64,000 bases of DNA from Streptomyces rhizosphaerihabitans (GCF_025399795.1 NZ_JAODTZ010000021.1:62001-126000); one strand, 5' to 3'. Shown: positions 51,901 to 61,362, counted from the stretch's first letter. Numbers and translations: made by a program. The notes: generated from the sequence alone by a model not told the origin.

Positions 51901-52494
51901 ATGACGTCACCGGATCACAAGGCCGACCTTCACCGTTACCTGCAGTCGGCTCGTGATGCCCTGCTGTGGAAGCTCGAGGGCCTCTCGGAGTACGACATCC
52001 GCCGCCCGCTCACACCGACCGGTACCAACCTCCTCGGCCTGGTCAAGCACGTGGCCACCATGGAGCTGGGCTACCTCGGCGACGTCTTCGGACGGCCGTC
52101 CGGTGAGCCGCTGCCCTGGCTCGAGGACGGTGCCGAGCCGAACGCGGACATGTGGGTCACGGCCGACGAGTCACGCGAGCACATCGTGGGGCTCTACCGC
52201 CGGGCGTGGGCACACGCGGACGCGACGATCGACGCGCTGCCGCTGGAAACGACCGGCAGGGTGCCGTGGTGGCCCAAGGGGAGGGACGAGGTGACGTTGC
52301 ATCATGCGGTGGTGCGCGTGATGGCCGATGCGCAGCGGCACGCCGGGCATGCCGACATCGTGCGGGAACTCATCGACGGCGCTGCCGGGATGGACGAGAG
52401 CGACGACAGCATGGCGCCGGGCGACTCTGCATGGTGGGAGAGCTACAGGAGCCGGCTGGAGAGCACGGCGCGGGAAGCCGGCAAAGACGTGTAG
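51901..52494 (+). CDS. DinB-family (DUF664) protein
   Basis: 197 residues in a four-helix bundle. Metal-binding histidines are in NLLGLVKHVATMELGYLGDVFG and HHAVVRVMADAQRHAGHADIVRELIDG, the two signature segments; the start KADLHRYLQSARDALLWKLEGLSEYDIRRPLTPTGTN is typical. ATG 51901. In actinobacteria this superfamily includes mycothiol-dependent S-transferases and detoxification enzymes. Specific reaction unknown. Confidence 0.87.
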   Translation: MTSPDHKADLHRYLQSARDALLWKLEGLSEYDIRRPLTPTGTNLLGLVKHVATMELGYLGDVFGRPSGEPLPWLEDGAEPNADMWVTADESREHIVGLYRRAWAHADATIDALPLETTGRVPWWPKGRDEVTLHHAVVRVMADAQRHAGHADIVRELIDGAAGMDESDDSMAPGDSAWWESYRSRLESTAREAGKDV

Positions 52495-52579
52495 CACCGT
52501 GAAGGCTCAACCGGGACGTCCGGCGGCTTCGGGGGGAGGCCTGGCATCGGTCTGCCGGTGCGACGGGTGCGGCCCCCGG

Positions 52580-53731
52580 TCAGGTGGTGGCGATGCCCGG
52601 CCCGACCGGTCTTGTCGGGTTGCCGGCCGGAGGGTGGAGCGGGAACGTCACCCGCACATCGAGTCCGCCCGATTCCAGCGCCTTCGCGGTCAGGACCGCG
52701 CGGTGTGTCGTCGTGATCGCTCGCACGATGGCCAGCCCGAGTCCGTGTCCGTCCGGATGCCGGGTGCGTTCGGTGTGCAGCCGCTGGAACGGCACGAACA
52801 GCCGGTCCATGTCGTCGTCCGGGATCACGGGGCCGGTGTTGGTGACGGTGATGCGGGCGCCGTGCTCGGACGGCGATGTCGTCACGCGCACATGGCCGCC
52901 GGCGAGGTTGTGCCGGATGGCGTTGTCGACCAGGTTGACGACCAGGCTTTCGACCAGCCGCCCGTCGCCGGCCGTCGGAGCCTGGGCGAGTGCGGTGTCG
53001 ATCCGGACGCCTCGTCGCTCGGCCTCGGGCCGCCGGACCAGAACCGCCTCCGCGGCGATCACGCCGAGGTCCAGCGGCTCCCACTCCTCGATGCCCTGCT
53101 CGCTGCTGGCCAGCGTCAGCAGCGACTCGATCAGGCGTTCCTGGGCCGCGCCGAGCATCAGGAGTTCCTCGCAGGTCGACCTCAGCGTCTCCGCGCTCGC
53201 GTCCGGATCGGCGAGCGCCACCTGCAGCAGCGCCCGCTCGACGGTCAAGGGTGTCCGCAGCTCGTGGGAGGCGTTGGCGACGAAATGGCGCTGCGACTGG
53301 AACGCCGCGTCGAGCCGTTCGAAGAGATCGTCGAGGGTCGCGCCGAGTTCCTTGAACTCCTCGTAGGGACTGTCCAGCCCGATCCTCGAGTGCAGGTTGC
53401 TGGCCGAGATCGCCTGGGCGGTCGTCGTCATCGTACGCAGTGGCCGCAAGGCCCGACCGGCGATGATCCACCCGAAGACGACCGAGGCCACACCCGTCAC
53501 CGCAAGGGCGATCCCGGAGGAGACCAGCAGCGTGTGGAGGTCGTTGCCGTGCTGGCGGTCGGCGATGGCCGCGCCGCCGGGCACCTGTCGGCCGTCCATG
53601 ACAGGCACCGACTCGCGCGTCGAGCGTCCGGTCCAGAACAGTCCGAAGACGAAGGCGAGCAGAATCGTGCCGGAGACGAAGAACACGCTGCCGTACAGGA
53701 GGGTCAGCCGCCCGCGCAGCGTACGGCGCAT
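52580..53731 (-). CDS. HAMP sensor histidine kinase
   Basis: 383 residues. Two membrane helices (LTLLYGSVFFVSGTILLAFVFGLF; LLVSSGIALAVTGVASVVFGWIIAG) flank a short extracellular loop; HAMP follows (RALRPLRTMTTTAQAISASNL), then the phospho-acceptor box ASHELRTPLTVERA near 225 and ATPase motifs NLVDNAIRHN and GHGLGLAIV. Its ATG overlaps the stop of the response regulator (TGATG), so the two are translationally coupled. Likely controls the divergent ABC exporter. Confidence 0.92.
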   Translation of the reverse strand: MRRTLRGRLTLLYGSVFFVSGTILLAFVFGLFWTGRSTRESVPVMDGRQVPGGAAIADRQHGNDLHTLLVSSGIALAVTGVASVVFGWIIAGRALRPLRTMTTTAQAISASNLHSRIGLDSPYEEFKELGATLDDLFERLDAAFQSQRHFVANASHELRTPLTVERALLQVALADPDASAETLRSTCEELLMLGAAQERLIESLLTLASSEQGIEEWEPLDLGVIAAEAVLVRRPEAERRGVRIDTALAQAPTAGDGRLVESLVVNLVDNAIRHNLAGGHVRVTTSPSEHGARITVTNTGPVIPDDDMDRLFVPFQRLHTERTRHPDGHGLGLAIVRAITTTHRAVLTAKALESGGLDVRVTFPLHPPAGNPTRPVGPGIATT

Positions 53732-54393
53732 CACGCGAGCGCGATCCGGTAGCCGCCCTCGCGGACGGTCTCGATCAGCGGCGGTTCGCCGAGCTTCGCC
53801 CGCAACCGGCCGACCGTGGTCTTGACCGTGTTGGTGAACGGGTTGGCCCTCTCGTCCCACACGCGTTCCAGCAACTCCTCGGTCGATATCACGGCGCCGG
53901 CGCGGCTGAGCAGGCACTCGAGCATCGCGAACTCCTTCGGGCTGAGGGCGAGGCGTCGGCCGGCCCGGAAGGCAGCCCGGGTGCTGGGGTCCAGCGTCAC
54001 GTCACCGCACTCCAGTGTGGGCGGCAGCGCGGTGGTGGCGCGTCGTCCCAGTGCCCGGACGCGGGCCACCAGCTCGGAGAAGTCGAAGGGCTTGGGCAGG
54101 TAGTCGTCGGCGCCCAGGTTCAGGCCGGTGACCCGGTCCTTCACGGTGCTGGCGGCCGTCAGCATCAGCACCCGGGTCGGCGAGTGCTGTGCGACCAGGC
54201 GGCGGCACACGTCGTCGCCGTGCACCCGGGGCAGGTCACGGTCGAGGACGACGACGTCGTAACGGGTGACCGAGAGATGTTCGAGCGCGGCGTCCCCGTC
54301 CAGCACGACATCGACCGCCATGCCCTCACGGCGCAGCCCGGTACCCAGGGTTCGCCCCAGCACCTCGTGATCTTCGACAATGAGCACCCTCAT
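53731..54393 (-). CDS. OmpR/PhoB-type response regulator
   Basis: 220 residues. Receiver domain with acidic pocket EDHE, phospho-acceptor Asp in VVVLDRDLP, Thr in MLTAAS and Lys in LPKPFDF; winged-helix output domain LALSPKEFAMLECLLSRAGAVISTEELLERVWDERANPFTNTVKTTVGRLRAKLGEPPLIETVREGGYRI. Start ATG 54393. It precedes the kinase in a two-gene operon and is divergent from the ABC genes with 89 bases between, the classic layout for control of an exporter. Confidence 0.93.
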   Translation of the reverse strand: MRVLIVEDHEVLGRTLGTGLRREGMAVDVVLDGDAALEHLSVTRYDVVVLDRDLPRVHGDDVCRRLVAQHSPTRVLMLTAASTVKDRVTGLNLGADDYLPKPFDFSELVARVRALGRRATTALPPTLECGDVTLDPSTRAAFRAGRRLALSPKEFAMLECLLSRAGAVISTEELLERVWDERANPFTNTVKTTVGRLRAKLGEPPLIETVREGGYRIALA

Positions 54394-54482
54394 GGTGCTC
54401 AAGAATGCCAGCCCGGCGGTCACACCGCGGTCACAGAAGCTGTGCCCGGGGTGTGACCGCCGGGCGCGTACAACCGGGTTCC

Positions 54483-55340
54483 ATGACTCACGACACTGTG
54501 CTGGTGGCCCGGGGCCTCGGCAGACGATTCGGGCGGCGCTGGGCGCTGTCCGACTGCACGCTCGCCGTGCCGGCCGGGCGGGTGGTCGGCCTGGTCGGCC
54601 CGAACGGGGCCGGCAAGACGACGCTGATGCGCCTCACGGTCGGGCTGCTCACCCCGACGTCGGGCACCGTCGAGGTGCTCGGTCACCCACCGGCGCAGAA
54701 CCCGGCCCAACTCGGCCGCGTCGGGTTCGTCGCGCAGGAGACTCCGACCTACGCGAACCTGACCGTGGCCGACCATCTGCGCCTGGGCGGCTGGCTCAAC
54801 GCCCGCTGGGACAGCGACCTCGCGGAGCGCCGCATCCAGCAGTCGGGCCTGGACCCCCGGCAGCGGGCCGGCCGGCTCTCCGGCGGGCAGCGCGCCCAAC
54901 TCGCCCTCACCCTGGCCGTCGCGAAACGGCCCGAACTGCTGGTCCTGGACGAGCCCGTGGCCAGCTTGGACCCCCTCGCCCGCCGCGAGTTCCTGCAAGG
55001 CATCAGCGAGGTTGCCACCGAGCACGGTGTCAGCGTCATCCTGTCCTCGCACCTCGTCTCCGACCTGGAGCGCGTCTGCGACTTCGTGATCGTGCTGGTG
55101 GCCTCCCGGGTACGGGTCGCCGGGACGATCGAGGATCTGCTGGCCACCCACCACCGCCTCACCGGGCCGGCTCATCACACCACGGCCGGCGTCGAGGTCG
55201 TCGAGGCACACCACACCGACCTGCACAGCACCTTGCTGGTGCGCTCCGAGGAGCCGATCGACGATCCGGCGTGGACCGTCGAACCGGTCAGCCTCGAAGA
55301 CGTCGTCCTCGCCCACATGGGCACGGAGGACCGCTCATGA
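54483..55340 (+). CDS. ABC exporter ATP-binding protein
   Basis: 285 residues. Walker A GPNGAGKTTLMRL near 40, Q-loop VAQETPTY, signature LSGGQRAQLALTLA near 140, Walker B LLVLDEPVASLD near 160 and H-loop LSSHLVSDLE. The C-terminal extension (TAGVEVVEAHHTDLHSTLLVRSE..VSLEDVVLAHM) is typical of CcmA/DRA-type antibiotic or lipid exporters. The stop overlaps the permease start (ATGA). Probably part of a bacteriocin- or drug-efflux pair under the divergent two-component system. Confidence 0.92.
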   Translation: MTHDTVLVARGLGRRFGRRWALSDCTLAVPAGRVVGLVGPNGAGKTTLMRLTVGLLTPTSGTVEVLGHPPAQNPAQLGRVGFVAQETPTYANLTVADHLRLGGWLNARWDSDLAERRIQQSGLDPRQRAGRLSGGQRAQLALTLAVAKRPELLVLDEPVASLDPLARREFLQGISEVATEHGVSVILSSHLVSDLERVCDFVIVLVASRVRVAGTIEDLLATHHRLTGPAHHTTAGVEVVEAHHTDLHSTLLVRSEEPIDDPAWTVEPVSLEDVVLAHMGTEDRS

Positions 55341-56419
55341 TCCGGCTCACCTGGCGCCAGTTCCGCACTCCCGCGGCCGTGGCGTGCGGCGCACTGCTGG
55401 TGGTGGTCCTCCTCGCCGCCCTGACCGGCCCCGGCCTCGCCCATGCCTACTCCACCACCACGACCGCGTGCCGCCAGGCGGGAGACTGCACGTCGGCCAT
55501 GGCGGACTTCTCACACACCGACGGCGTCCTGCGCACGGCGCTCGGCACCCTGGTCACCATCGTGCCCGCTCTGCTCGGCATGTTCTGGGGCGCTCCGCTG
55601 ATCGCCCGCGAGATCGAGGGCGGAACGATCCCACTGGTGTGGACACAGAGCGTCACCCGCACCCGCTGGCTCGCCGTCAAGCTCGCGGTCGTCGGCCTGG
55701 CGGGCATCCTCGTGGCAGGGCTTCTGAGCCTCGTCGTCACCTGGTGGGCCCACCCGCTGGACCAGGCCGCTGCCGCCGCCTACGACACGTTCGGCGAGCG
55801 TGACCTCGCACCGATGGGATACGCGGCACTCGCGTTCGTGATCGGTGTCACCGCGGGCATGCTGATCCGCCGCACGGTTCCGGCGATGGCACTGACACTG
55901 TTCACGTTCGTGGTCGTGCGCGTCGGCATCGCCTACGGGATCCGGCCGCGCCTCATCAGCCCGGCGCACCGGACCCTGGCCCTCGACCCGGCCTCGACCG
56001 GCTTCGGTTCCTCGATCTCACCGGACGGCATGTTCAACGCGCTGTTCAACGGCGGTCCGTCGAGCGCACTGGAACCCGCGACACCGAACCTGCCGAACGC
56101 CTGGATCTACTCCACCCGGGTCGTCGACGACGCCGGGCACGACCTGACGGACAAGGTCCTCGACGCGGACTGCCCCGGTATGGCCTCCGGTGGCGGCGGG
56201 CCGGCCGTTCCCGGCCATGTCCCGGTCTCGCAGTCCGCACAGCAGCAGATGCAGGCATGCATCTCCAAGGTCGGCGCTACCTACCACGAACTCGTGACCT
56301 ACCAACCGGGCAACCGCTACTGGGCTCTCCAATGGCAGGAACTGGCGCTCTGCGGCACGGCCGCACTGCTCCTCGCCGCGTTCTGCGTGTGGTGGGTGCG
56401 CCGCCGCCGGATCGCCTGA
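55337..56419 (+). CDS. ABC exporter permease
   Basis: 360 residues, six predicted helices: VACGALLVVVLLAALTGPGLA; LGTLVTIVPALLGMFWGAPLIAREIEGGTIPLVWTQSVTR; LAVVGLAGILVAGLLSLVVTWW; GYAALAFVIGVTAGMLIRR; VPAMALTLFTFVVVRVGIAYG; and a final LCGTAALLLAAFCVWWVRRRR. A large extracellular domain with two cysteines (LDADCPGM, MQACIS) lies between helices 5 and 6. This is the ABC-2 permease of the pair; its ATG overlaps the ATPase stop. Confidence 0.9.
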   Translation: MIRLTWRQFRTPAAVACGALLVVVLLAALTGPGLAHAYSTTTTACRQAGDCTSAMADFSHTDGVLRTALGTLVTIVPALLGMFWGAPLIAREIEGGTIPLVWTQSVTRTRWLAVKLAVVGLAGILVAGLLSLVVTWWAHPLDQAAAAAYDTFGERDLAPMGYAALAFVIGVTAGMLIRRTVPAMALTLFTFVVVRVGIAYGIRPRLISPAHRTLALDPASTGFGSSISPDGMFNALFNGGPSSALEPATPNLPNAWIYSTRVVDDAGHDLTDKVLDADCPGMASGGGGPAVPGHVPVSQSAQQQMQACISKVGATYHELVTYQPGNRYWALQWQELALCGTAALLLAAFCVWWVRRRRIA

Positions 56420-56434
56420 CCACGCACGCGCCTC

Positions 56435-56476
56435 GGCCGGGTTGCCCGAGGGGATCTCGTCCTCGGGCAACCGGCC
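56435..56476 (+). terminator. Terminator of the ABC operon
   Basis: CCGGGTTGCCCGAGG (56437-56451) pairs with CCTCGGGCAACCGG (56461-56474), a 14-bp stem with one bulged G and a 9-base loop, 15 bases after the permease stop. No T-run. Confidence 0.75.
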
Positions 56477-57079
56477 TACCGGACCACTTCTGGCAGATGG
56501 GGACATCAGCCGAGAGTCACGGGGGCTGCCGCACGAACGGGTGACATCTTGAGCTGGCCTGCCCTGTGGGGCAGGTGGAAAAAATGTCGCTGTGCCAAAG
56601 CACCGGCCGTGACGGGCCGTCGTCATCCATCTGGAGAGGCCGGCTCAGAACGTCGGCGTTGTCGGCGTCGATCAACTGCGACAGGCCGACGCATCGCGAG
56701 AGCATCACGTTCGGGATCCGCAGCATCCGGGCCCCGCCCCGGCCGGCACCACACCGCCGGCCTCTACCAGGTGCTGCAACAGCGGGGTGCGGCGCTGGTG
56801 GCGCACGGTCAGCCCCGGCACTTGCTCGGCGAACGTCATCTTCGAGCAAGCGGCGTTCTCGCAGTACAGGCGGCGATCCGCACCGTGCTCGGACGCTCAG
56901 GTGTCAAGTGACCTGACGCGGAGCATGGACGAGCGTTCCCTCCCTGCCCAGAGCCTCTCTCCGCAATGCCCGCACCGCGCCGTCTCTGTTCTCCGCCGGT
57001 CGCGACCATGCACGCCCGGAGAAGGACATTCGGGGCGGGCCGACGTTCATCGTGGATCGCGCAGAGAACGGGGCGTGGA
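56477..57079. other. Gene-poor region with no supported CDS
   Basis: About 600 bases in which no frame has sustained high third-position GC or recognisable motifs. A minus-strand stretch (VMLSRCVGLSQLIDADNADVLSRPLQMDDDG near 56630-56715) and a plus-strand piece (GLYQVLQQRGAALVAHGQPRHLLGE near 56755-56830) look protein-like but are short and in different frames, consistent with decayed genes I cannot identify. Confidence 0.5.
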
Positions 57080-57154
57080 TCAGCGGCGGCGCAGCATCAT
57101 GACGACGGCGACAACCACAATGATGAGGACGACGGTACCCAGGCCTATGTACAC
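57080..57154 (-). CDS. 24-residue single-helix membrane miniprotein
   Basis: GTG 57154 is preceded by AAGGAAAGAG about seven bases upstream. The peptide YIGLGTVVLIIVVVAVVMMLRRR is one hydrophobic helix with a triple-Arg cytoplasmic end, a pattern shared by many small actinobacterial membrane proteins and type I toxin-like peptides. Codons are normal for the region. Function unknown; it could also be chance. Confidence 0.45.
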   Translation of the reverse strand: MYIGLGTVVLIIVVVAVVMMLRRR

Positions 57155-57391
57155 GGGTTTCTCTTTCCTTCGAGGGAGCGGCGCCCACTGGCGCCGCAAG
57201 AGCCGAGTGCCCCCGTCGGCGTCTTTCAGACCGCCTGGATGGCCTTGTCTCCTGGATGCGGCTGTCGGCCCCGCCTGCCTTTGGACGTGCCCCAGGGCGT
57301 CGGCGTGCACGACCGACAGGACGCCGGCCATCGACTCGTCAGTCTCGGCCGTGCCCGCTTCCTTCCTGGTGCAGGCGAGGATGCTGCGAGA

Positions 57392-57733
57392 TCAGGTACC
57401 GGTCGCGGCTTGGAGTGCGGGAGAGAGACGTCGGTGAGCGCGCGCGGTGACGGTGGCGGTGACGGTGAGGATGAGGATGGCGAGCCGGGACAGCCAGATG
57501 GCGGCGATGCCGGCCAGGATGCAGGCGGCGCAGGCGAGAAGGCGTTCGGTCCACGCGCCGTGGACTGCGGCATGGAAGAACCAATCGGTGGCGGCGAGGC
57601 AGAGGGCGGGGCCGCCGAAGAAGAGAGGGGCGACGGTTGCGGAGCCGTGCCCGAGAGGGTGGGCGATGACGAGTTCGCCGGCGACGGTGAGGGTGACCGG
57701 GTCGGCCAGGACGGCGTAGGCGCCGTTCACGCC
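57392..57733 (-). pseudogene. LtrA-like membrane protein, C-terminal fragment
   Basis: About 113 codons encode VTLTVAGELVIAHPLGHGSATVAPLFFGGPALCLAATDWFFHAAVHGAWTERLLACAACILAGIAAIWLSRLAILILTVT, which resembles the last helices of low-temperature-requirement A (LtrA) proteins (the A.EL.IAHP..H and GGPAL segments). A full protein is about 380-400 residues; the N-terminal two thirds are absent and no start codon fits. Read as a truncated remnant. Confidence 0.6.
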
Positions 57734-58145
57734 CAGGCGGACGGATCGTACGGGGTCGGTGGTGGAGGCGACAGGATGGTGGAGGCGACAGGGTGGTGAA
57801 GACATCCTCGCCGCCTCCGAAGTGCATCGCCCGCAGGCACTGCTCCGGGCCGTTTCCAGTACGGGCTGTTTCCTCCGCGCCGGGACCAGTTGCAGAGGCG
57901 GCTCAGTGATCCAGAGATTGCGCCGCAGGCTGGTCGCCTGCCGCCACACTGCGCCGACTCCGCCCTCAGCACTTGAGCAGCGTCGACAAGGTGGCTCCGA
58001 GGGCCAGTTCCGATGCCCGGCGTCCCCAACGCGTCCTCAAACGAGGCCGCAAGGGACCAGATGGAAGGCATGGCGGACGATCCCGCCAGCCCAGAAAGGG
58101 TGTCGTACCTGCCCGCAGCGGATTCCCCTTCCAGGAGGCCGGCAA
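57734..58145. other. Intergenic region before the MFS gene
   Basis: About 410 bases without a supported gene. It contains two copies of a 15-bp direct repeat GGTGGAGGCGACAGG (57763-57777 and 57779-57793 region) beside the LtrA fragment, possibly a deletion scar, and ends in the excellent AGGAGG RBS of the MFS gene. Confidence 0.45.
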
Positions 58146-59333
58146 ATGACCGAAACCCCCGTCACCCGAGTGGCCCCGGCCCGGTACATGTGGCCGTTGT
58201 ACGCGGCCGGATTCACCACCGCGTTCGGCGCCCACGGCATCGCCGCGAACCTGGGCGGCCACGGGAGCGGCGCGGTCACCTCGCTGATGGTGCTCGGCGG
58301 TCTGCTCGCCCTGTACGACGGCGCCGAGGTGCTGCTCAAACCGGTCTTCGGAACGCTCGCGGACCGTGTCGGGGCGCGCCCGGTCCTGCTCGGCGGGCTC
58401 GTCGCGTTCGCCGCCGCCTCCGCCGTGTACGCGGTGGCGGACAGCCCCGGATTGCTGTGGGCGGCGCGCCTCGGTCAGGGTGCCGCCGCGTCCGCCTTCT
58501 CGCCCTCGGCCTCCGCGCTGGTCTCCCGGCTGAACCCGGCGGCGAAGCAAGGCAGGGCTTTCGGCAGTTACGGCTTCTACAAGTCCGTCGGCTACACCCT
58601 CGGCCCGCTGCTCGGCGGAGTGCTCGTGTGGGCCGGCGGGCTACGGCTGCTGTTCACGGTCCTTGCGGTGCTGGGCGCGGCGGTCGCCGTATGGGCGGGG
58701 CTCGCCGTTCCCGTGGTGCCACCACTACCGAAGGCCCGGCAGACGGTGCTCGACCTTGCCAGGCGGCTGACACACCCGGACTTCCTCCGCCCGACCGCGG
58801 CACTGGCCGCCGCGACCGCCGCGCTCTCCGTCGGCGTGGGCTTCCTGCCCGTCTCGGGCCGGGCGGCCGGCCTCGGCACGGTCGCCACCGGGGCGGCCGT
58901 GTCGGTGCTCGCGGCCTGTGCCGCCGTCGTTCAGCCCCGGGCCGGACGCGCTCTGGACGCCGGACGCCTCACCGCGCGCGGCGGCATCATGGCCGGGCTG
59001 CTGCTCGCCGCCGCGGGTTTGGGCTGCGCGACCCTGCCGGGCGTACCGGGGGTGCTGTCCGGCGCGGCCCTGATCGGCACCGGAACCGGCCTGATCACCC
59101 CGCTGGGCTTCGCGGCCCTGGCCGCCTCGACTCCCGCCGAGCGGCTCGGCCAGACCATGGGCGCCGCCGAACTCGGTCGCGAACTCGGCGACGCGGGCGG
59201 CCCGTTGCTCGTCGCCGCCGTCGCCACGCTCACGACCCTCGACCACGGTTACGCGACTCTGGCCGTGCTCCTCACCATCGCCCCCGCGGCCGCTCTCGTA
59301 CGCCGAGTCGCCGGACTGCGTATCTCTCGCTGA
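58146..59333 (+). CDS. MFS transporter (12 TM, sugar/drug efflux type)
   Basis: 395 residues with about 12 helices. Motif A-like LKPVFGTLADRVGARPVLLGGL lies between helices 2 and 3, a conserved AARLGQGAAASAFSPSASALVSRL in helix 4-5, and GSYGFYKSVGYTLGPLLGGVL is motif C-like. The repeat in the second half (GLLLAAAGLGCATLPGVPGVLSGAALIGTGTGLITPLGFAALAAS) is normal. AGGAGG lies seven bases before ATG. It converges on the kdpD-like gene with six bases between. Substrate unknown. Confidence 0.9.
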   Translation: MTETPVTRVAPARYMWPLYAAGFTTAFGAHGIAANLGGHGSGAVTSLMVLGGLLALYDGAEVLLKPVFGTLADRVGARPVLLGGLVAFAAASAVYAVADSPGLLWAARLGQGAAASAFSPSASALVSRLNPAAKQGRAFGSYGFYKSVGYTLGPLLGGVLVWAGGLRLLFTVLAVLGAAVAVWAGLAVPVVPPLPKARQTVLDLARRLTHPDFLRPTAALAAATAALSVGVGFLPVSGRAAGLGTVATGAAVSVLAACAAVVQPRAGRALDAGRLTARGGIMAGLLLAAAGLGCATLPGVPGVLSGAALIGTGTGLITPLGFAALAASTPAERLGQTMGAAELGRELGDAGGPLLVAAVATLTTLDHGYATLAVLLTIAPAAALVRRVAGLRISR

Positions 59334-59338
59334 CCGGC

Positions 59339-61263
59339 TCAGCAGGGCACGTCGAGCGTGACAGCTGCTCCCTTGACTCCCGCAGCCCCCATGGCTCCCG
59401 TGGTTCCCGGCGGGATGTTCTCGGCGCGGGCCGTTCCGCCGTGCGAGGCGGCGACCGCGGCGACCAGCGCGAGGCCCAGTCCCGCGCCGGCCGTGGTGCG
59501 GCTCGCCTCGGCGCGGCTGAAGCGGTCGAAGGCGTGCGGCAGGAAGTCCGGCGGGAAGCCGGGGCCTTCGTCGGAGACCGACAGGGACAGACGGCCGTCG
59601 CGTGTCTCGGCGCGCACCACGATGGCGCCGCGGCCGTGGCGCAGGGCGTTGTCGAGGAGGGTGCCCACGGCCGGTTCCAGCCAGCGGGGGTCGACCCGCA
59701 CGGTGGCGTGGTCGTACGTGACGGTCAGGGTGCGGCCGTCGCGTTCGGCGGCTGTCCGGTACTGCGCGCAGGTGTCGTCGAGGAGGCGGTCGAGAGTGGT
59801 CGGGACGCGTTGGATGCGTTCGCCGCTGCCGAGCTGTTCGAGGTCGAGGAGGGCGTTGGCGAGGGTGACCAGACGGCGCGTCTCGGCGTCGACGGCGCGC
59901 AGGGTCTCGGTCAACTCCTCAGCGGTACGCGGCCGGTGCAGGGCGACGTCGAGTTCGGCGCGCATAAGAGTGAGCGGGGTGCGCAGCTCATGGCTGGCGT
60001 CCGCGATGAACTGGTGTTCGCGGGCGGCCGAGGCGGCCAGCCGGCCGAGCATCCGGTTGAGGGTGTTCCCGAGCCGGGTGATCTCGTCGTCGCGGTCGGT
60101 CGGCACTTCCAGCCGCAGCCCCGGTGACGCGTCGGCGCCGTCGGCGAGGGCCGCGGCACCCACCCGGTAGCGCTCGACGGGACGCAGGGCGGCGCGGGCG
60201 GCGCGGTAGCCGACGTACGAGGCTGCCAGCAGCGTGAGCCCCGAGGCGAGGGCGAGCTGGGCGAGGAGCTCGCGCAGTGCCTCGTCGCGGTGGCCTCGCT
60301 GGACGGCCGCGATGACGATGCGCGGCTGTCCGTCGGCGGTGACGCGCTCGGCCCGCAGACGCAGGGTGCCGTCGGTGATGGGCAGCAGGGCGCCTATGTC
60401 ACGGCGGACGACGGCTCCGTGCGCGGCGGCAACGCGTTCGGCCGGCGTGAGCAGTCGCTGATCGCGGACGGCGGCGCTGGAGCGCAGCACCCGGCCGTCG
60501 GTGTCGAGGACCTGGCGCAGACTGCCGTTCGGGCCGGCCGGCAGATCCTGGCCGTTGCGGACGGCCCGGTCGAGGGTCTGCTGGTAGGCGGCGAGATCCT
60601 CGTCGAGTTGGCTGTCCAGCGCCGTTTCGACGCGCCAGTAGACCAGGCCCGCGGCGCCCGTGAGGACAAGTGTCATGGCGAGCGCGACGACGAGCACCAG
60701 GCGGCCGACGACGGGCAACCGCTGGAACTTGTAGATGTTGCCGTGCGCCATCCGGCGGCGCAGCGCGGGCGGCGACATGTCGACCAGCTCGATCTGGTCC
60801 GCCCGGCGTACGACTTCGTCAGGGACCGTCTCCTGCTGCCGGATGCCGGTGATGGACTCGACGACGTCGCCCAGCGATTCCAGGTGCTGGATGTTCACGG
60901 TGGAGATGACGTCGATACCTGCGGCGAGGAGTTCCTCGACGTCCTGCCACCGCTTGGTGTTGCGCGAACCGGGGATGTTCGTGTGGGGCAGTTCGTCGAC
61001 CAGGGCCACCTGGGGGCGCCGGGCCAGCACCGCGTCCACGTCCATCTCCGTGAAAACGGTGCCGCGGTACTCCAGTTCCTTGCGCGGAACCTGCTCCAGA
61101 CCGTGCAGCATCACCTCGGTGCGCGGCCGGTGATGGTGCTCGACGAACGCGACCACGCAGTCGGTGCCCCGCTCGACCCGGCGGTGCGCCTCGGAGAGCA
61201 TCGCGTACGTCTTGCCCCCCCCGGTGCCGCACCGAGGTAGATCCGAAGTTTGCCGCGTGCCAT
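59339..61263 (-). pseudogene. KdpD N-terminal domain fused to a HAMP histidine kinase; frameshift in P-loop
   Basis: ATG 61263 starts MARGKLRIYLGAAPG, the exact KdpD start, but a run of eight G (plus-strand C8 at 61215-61222) shifts the frame; one more G would give APGGGKTYAMLSEAHRR. The shifted frame then reads a good KdpD sensor domain to RRRMAHGNIYK (about 178 residues), and at about 60728 switches without a break into FQRLPVVGRLVLVVALAMTLVLTG, the first helix of a typical two-TM HAMP kinase (H-box ASHELRTPLTLM, DNALRHG, GAGLGLALV). The KdpD Usp-like, DUF4118 and GAF parts are missing. Either a true chimera inactivated by slippage, or a sequencing slip in G8. Confidence 0.75.
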
Positions 61264-61362
61264 CTTCTCGTCTCTTCGTCTCTACGGGCGGGGCTGTGGG
61301 GTGCCGACCGTGGTCTCGAAAGAGATCCGGTCGGGGATCCGGTCGGGAATTGAGCCAGGGAC

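Noticed and set aside
54380..55336. N-terminal extension of the ABC permease frame
   Set aside because: It is the shadow of the ATPase gene; the permease ATG at 55337 overlaps the ATPase stop and begins a normal MIRLTWRQFR start.
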